From Rhodospirillaceae bacterium UBA3470 (GTDB lineage Bacteria; Pseudomonadota; Alphaproteobacteria; Rhodospirillales; Casp-alpha2): 7,976 nt of DNA. The DNA lies in contig DFRF01000101.1 of the NCBI GenBank assembly GCA_002378125.1, forward strand, positions 1-7,976, given 5' to 3'. The notes under the pieces were generated by a model. The model was not told the DNA's origin. It did not search any database and saw nothing but the letters and a program-made list of their open reading frames with translations. This document shows positions 6,515 through 7,976 of this stretch, piece after piece (the first letter of the stretch is position 1; each line of letters opens with the position of its first letter). A program made the translations under genes and the position numbers.

Positions 6515-7084
6515 ATGTACGCCGACAATACACTGACCCCAAAAGAATCGGCCCGACTTTGTGCGCTCGGCACCCTTGCCGACGGGGCACGGACGTATGG
6601 CGAATTGGCCGGGTCGGTACGTCATTTTCTGGACCGCGTACAGGGGCCAATACTGGACGTCATGGGCAGCTCTATTGAGCTTTTGAAGTACGAAGGCTTG
6701 GTCGTCATTCAATCCGGTAAGGGCGAACAGGCCGTACTAGCCATATCCGACACCGGGCGCGCGGAATTGGAGACACTTCTGACCACCCATGTCCGTCCCG
6801 GTGCGACGGATCTTAACAAACTCATCGTGTCATTGAAATTTCGGTTCCTGCATCTTCTTGATTACGTCGACCAGGCTGCACAGATGGATATCCTAATCGA
6901 TACGGTGGAAACCGAACTAACGCGGTTGATTGACCTTCGCGATCATCATGGCCAAGATGAGGGCCACCTTGTGCAGTGGATCGACATGGAAATCGACGTT
7001 CTTCGGGGGCGGATAGATTGGTTGTCTGCGTTTAAGGCGAAGTTGCCTAATCTCGCCATCCGGACGGGTCAAATCTTTTCCTAG
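6515..7084 (+). CDS. PadR-like winged-helix transcriptional regulator
   Basis: This 189-residue protein has an N-terminal winged helix-turn-helix (about 7-92). LTPKESARLCALGTLADGA is helix 1, TYGELAGSVRHFL the next helix, GSSIELLKYEGLVVI the recognition helix and first wing strand, and LAISDTGRAELETLL the closing strand and helix (ISDTGRAE is the common 'LT-xGR-xL' wing ending). The C-terminal part (about 98-176) is helical and charged (VETELTRLIDLRDHH, then IDMEIDVLRGRIDWLSAFKAKL), fitting the dimerising helices of PadR-type regulators. The only clear in-frame start is ATG 6515; no Shine-Dalgarno sequence is visible, so initiation may be weak or the transcript nearly leaderless. It is co-directional with the transporter operon but separated by 237 bases, so it probably has its own promoter. 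The target genes and effector are unknown. A MarR-type assignment is the main alternative. Confidence 0.75.
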   Translation: MYADNTLTPKESARLCALGTLADGARTYGELAGSVRHFLDRVQGPILDVMGSSIELLKYEGLVVIQSGKGEQAVLAISDTGRAELETLLTTHVRPGATDLNKLIVSLKFRFLHLLDYVDQAAQMDILIDTVETELTRLIDLRDHHGQDEGHLVQWIDMEIDVLRGRIDWLSAFKAKLPNLAIRTGQIFS

Positions 7085-7266
7085 GCCTCCTTCGCACACC
7101 TTCGCTTTCACCACGTTCAGCGGGTTAATAATATCGATTTTCTTTTCGATCCATACAGCTTTGTTGCATTTGCGGCTGCGCGTCAGGTTAAGCCGACGTT
7201 ACCCTAGAATTTCAGCCCGTTTGTCCTGACTTTATCCCATTTTCGCAATCCAAAATTTGAAGAACT
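7085..7266. other. Convergent intergenic region, no gene
   Basis: Two genes converge here, so transcription must end on both strands. Weak hairpins are visible: ATCGA (7133-7137) / TCGAT (7146-7150) around a T-rich loop, and CGGCT (7173-7177) / AGCCG (7191-7195). Neither has a clear T-tract, so I do not call a terminator. GCTTTGTTGCA at 7158-7168 resembles the ends of some IS5-family elements. Nothing else is seen. Confidence 0.4.
7158..7168. repeat. Possible solitary IS5-family-type end
   Basis: GCTTTGTTGCA resembles the terminal sequence GGCTTTGTTGAAT... of IS903-type elements of the IS5 family, recalled from general knowledge. No transposase and no partner inverted repeat are seen nearby. 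It could be a leftover of an old insertion or chance. Confidence 0.15.
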
Positions 7267-7707
7267 CTATAGAAGCCCTAATTCCCTTAACTCGGCCGCC
7301 ATTTCTGGCGGTAGGTCTTTCTTGATTGAGGCCGGCCCATGGCCAAGGTCCGCGGGCGCGTCTTCCGCGGGGAAATACCGCCACCCCTGAAACGCACGCG
7401 ATCGGCGGGGTACAGTACGAATATACTGGTCGGACAAGAGAATGGCGCAGGCGGGTCGGTCATCCTCCCGTTCAACGCTCTCCAGGCCGATAATCGGTTG
7501 ACGCACGGCGATGATTCGTTTGATCACCCAATAGAGCGAACCGCCGTTAAGAATCTCGGCGGCGCGCCGAGGTGTGTTCCGGGTAACGTGACGCAGGACC
7601 TCGGGCTCGCCGTTGGCACGTGCCGCATCAATCCGGGCACGATGGACACGAACCAGATGATCTACGTCCTCGATGCCGACGCAGAGCTTGATGAGATGGA
7701 CGGTCAC
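7267..7707 (-). CDS. DUF1489 family protein
   Basis: This 146-residue conserved protein of unknown function belongs to the DUF1489 family, known mainly from Alphaproteobacteria. Visible hallmarks are VHLIKLCVG at the N-terminus (3-11), RHVTRNTPRRAAEILNGGSL followed by YWVIK (39-63), and the block FQGWRYFPAEDAPADL (106-121). The start chosen is GTG at 7707, which overlaps the TGA of the upstream HMG-CoA lyase gene as GTGA and has GGAAAG four bases upstream. A TTG at 7719 would add four residues and is less likely. The overlap implies cotranscription and coupled translation with the lyase gene. No catalytic motif or membrane segment is evident, and I propose no function. Confidence 0.88.
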   Translation of the reverse strand: MTVHLIKLCVGIEDVDHLVRVHRARIDAARANGEPEVLRHVTRNTPRRAAEILNGGSLYWVIKRIIAVRQPIIGLESVEREDDRPACAILLSDQYIRTVPRRSRAFQGWRYFPAEDAPADLGHGPASIKKDLPPEMAAELRELGLL

Positions 7708-7976
7708 GCTGCTTTCCAATCGGTTAGTGCGCGCGCCACTCTCGATTCTGGTGGCTTGCCTAATTCGCTCGCGATGTAGTTAGCGGTGTCTAGAACGCCT
7801 TCGAAATCGATTCCCGTTTCAATGTCAAGGCCACGTAGCATATAAAGGACGTCCTCCGTCGCCACGTTGCCGGATGCTCCATTCGCATAGGGACAACCAC
7901 CAAGGCCGGCCACGGAGGAATCGATAACTGCAATGCCCAACTCCATGCAGGCCAGAATATTGGCCAGTGCCTGGCC
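7704..7976 (-). CDS. mvaB: Hydroxymethylglutaryl-CoA lyase, C-terminal 90 residues (cut by window edge)
   Basis: HMG-CoA lyase splits 3-hydroxy-3-methylglutaryl-CoA into acetoacetate and acetyl-CoA, the last step of leucine degradation. About the last 30% of a roughly 300-residue protein is present; the 5' end lies beyond the right edge. The active-site signature SVAGLGGCPYA is intact, with the catalytic Cys at fragment residue 28. Asn37 and Glu41 in GNVATED follow at the same spacings as Asn275 (a metal ligand) and Glu279 after Cys266 of the human enzyme. The tail (GKPPESRVARAL) is typical of bacterial homologues, so the frame is complete to its stop at 7704-7706. Neighbouring leucine-pathway genes would be expected outside the window. 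The gene is coupled to DUF1489 downstream. Confidence 0.95.
   Translation of the reverse strand, partial: GQALANILACMELGIAVIDSSVAGLGGCPYANGASGNVATEDVLYMLRGLDIETGIDFEGVLDTANYIASELGKPPESRVARALTDWKAA

Noticed and set aside
7339..7779. 146-codon plus-strand open frame opposite DUF1489 and HMG-CoA lyase
   Set aside because: It is the antisense shadow of two well-recognised minus-strand genes and has no protein-like features of its own.

Overview
The window looks like chromosomal DNA of an alphaproteobacterium. The basis is a moderately GC-rich sequence, a DUF1489 gene (a family I know mainly from Alphaproteobacteria) directly behind an HMG-CoA lyase gene, and a peptide-type ABC transporter of a style common in Rhodospirillales-like genomes. 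The genus cannot be fixed from the sequence alone.

Layout. Bases 1-354 hold no gene I can assign. Some minus-strand open frames run off the left edge, and a 16-base near-perfect palindrome lies ahead of the first clear gene. Bases 355-6277 form one tightly packed plus-strand operon: a secreted family-5 (DppA/OppA-type) solute-binding protein, a GNAT acetyltransferase overlapping its stop by four bases (GTGA), a large cytoplasmic CocE/NonD-type serine hydrolase (peptidase S15 fold), a DppB-type permease, and a DppC-type permease overlapping it by four bases (ATGA). Bases 6278-6514 are non-coding or decayed and carry a short hairpin and an inverted repeat. A PadR-like winged-helix regulator follows at 6515-7084. 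After a convergent intergenic gap (7085-7266), the minus strand carries a DUF1489 gene and the C-terminal 90 residues of HMG-CoA lyase, which is cut by the right edge. These two also overlap by GTGA.

How the genes fit together. The binding protein would capture a peptide-like or amide/ester-containing compound in the periplasm and deliver it to the two permeases. Once inside, the hydrolase, which has a complete Ser-Asp-His triad and no signal peptide, could cleave it, and the acetyltransferase could modify it or its product. No ATP-binding subunit is encoded in the window, so the transporter must borrow ATPases encoded elsewhere or be incomplete. The regulator may control the operon or only itself; the sequence does not decide. 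HMG-CoA lyase belongs to leucine breakdown (HMG-CoA to acetoacetate plus acetyl-CoA) and looks like a separate transcription unit.

I see no tRNA, rRNA, CRISPR array, complete insertion sequence or clearly novel multi-gene system. The most interesting points are the two enzyme genes placed inside a transporter operon that lacks ATPases, the two inverted repeats in regulatory positions, and possible decayed element remnants in two intergenic gaps.
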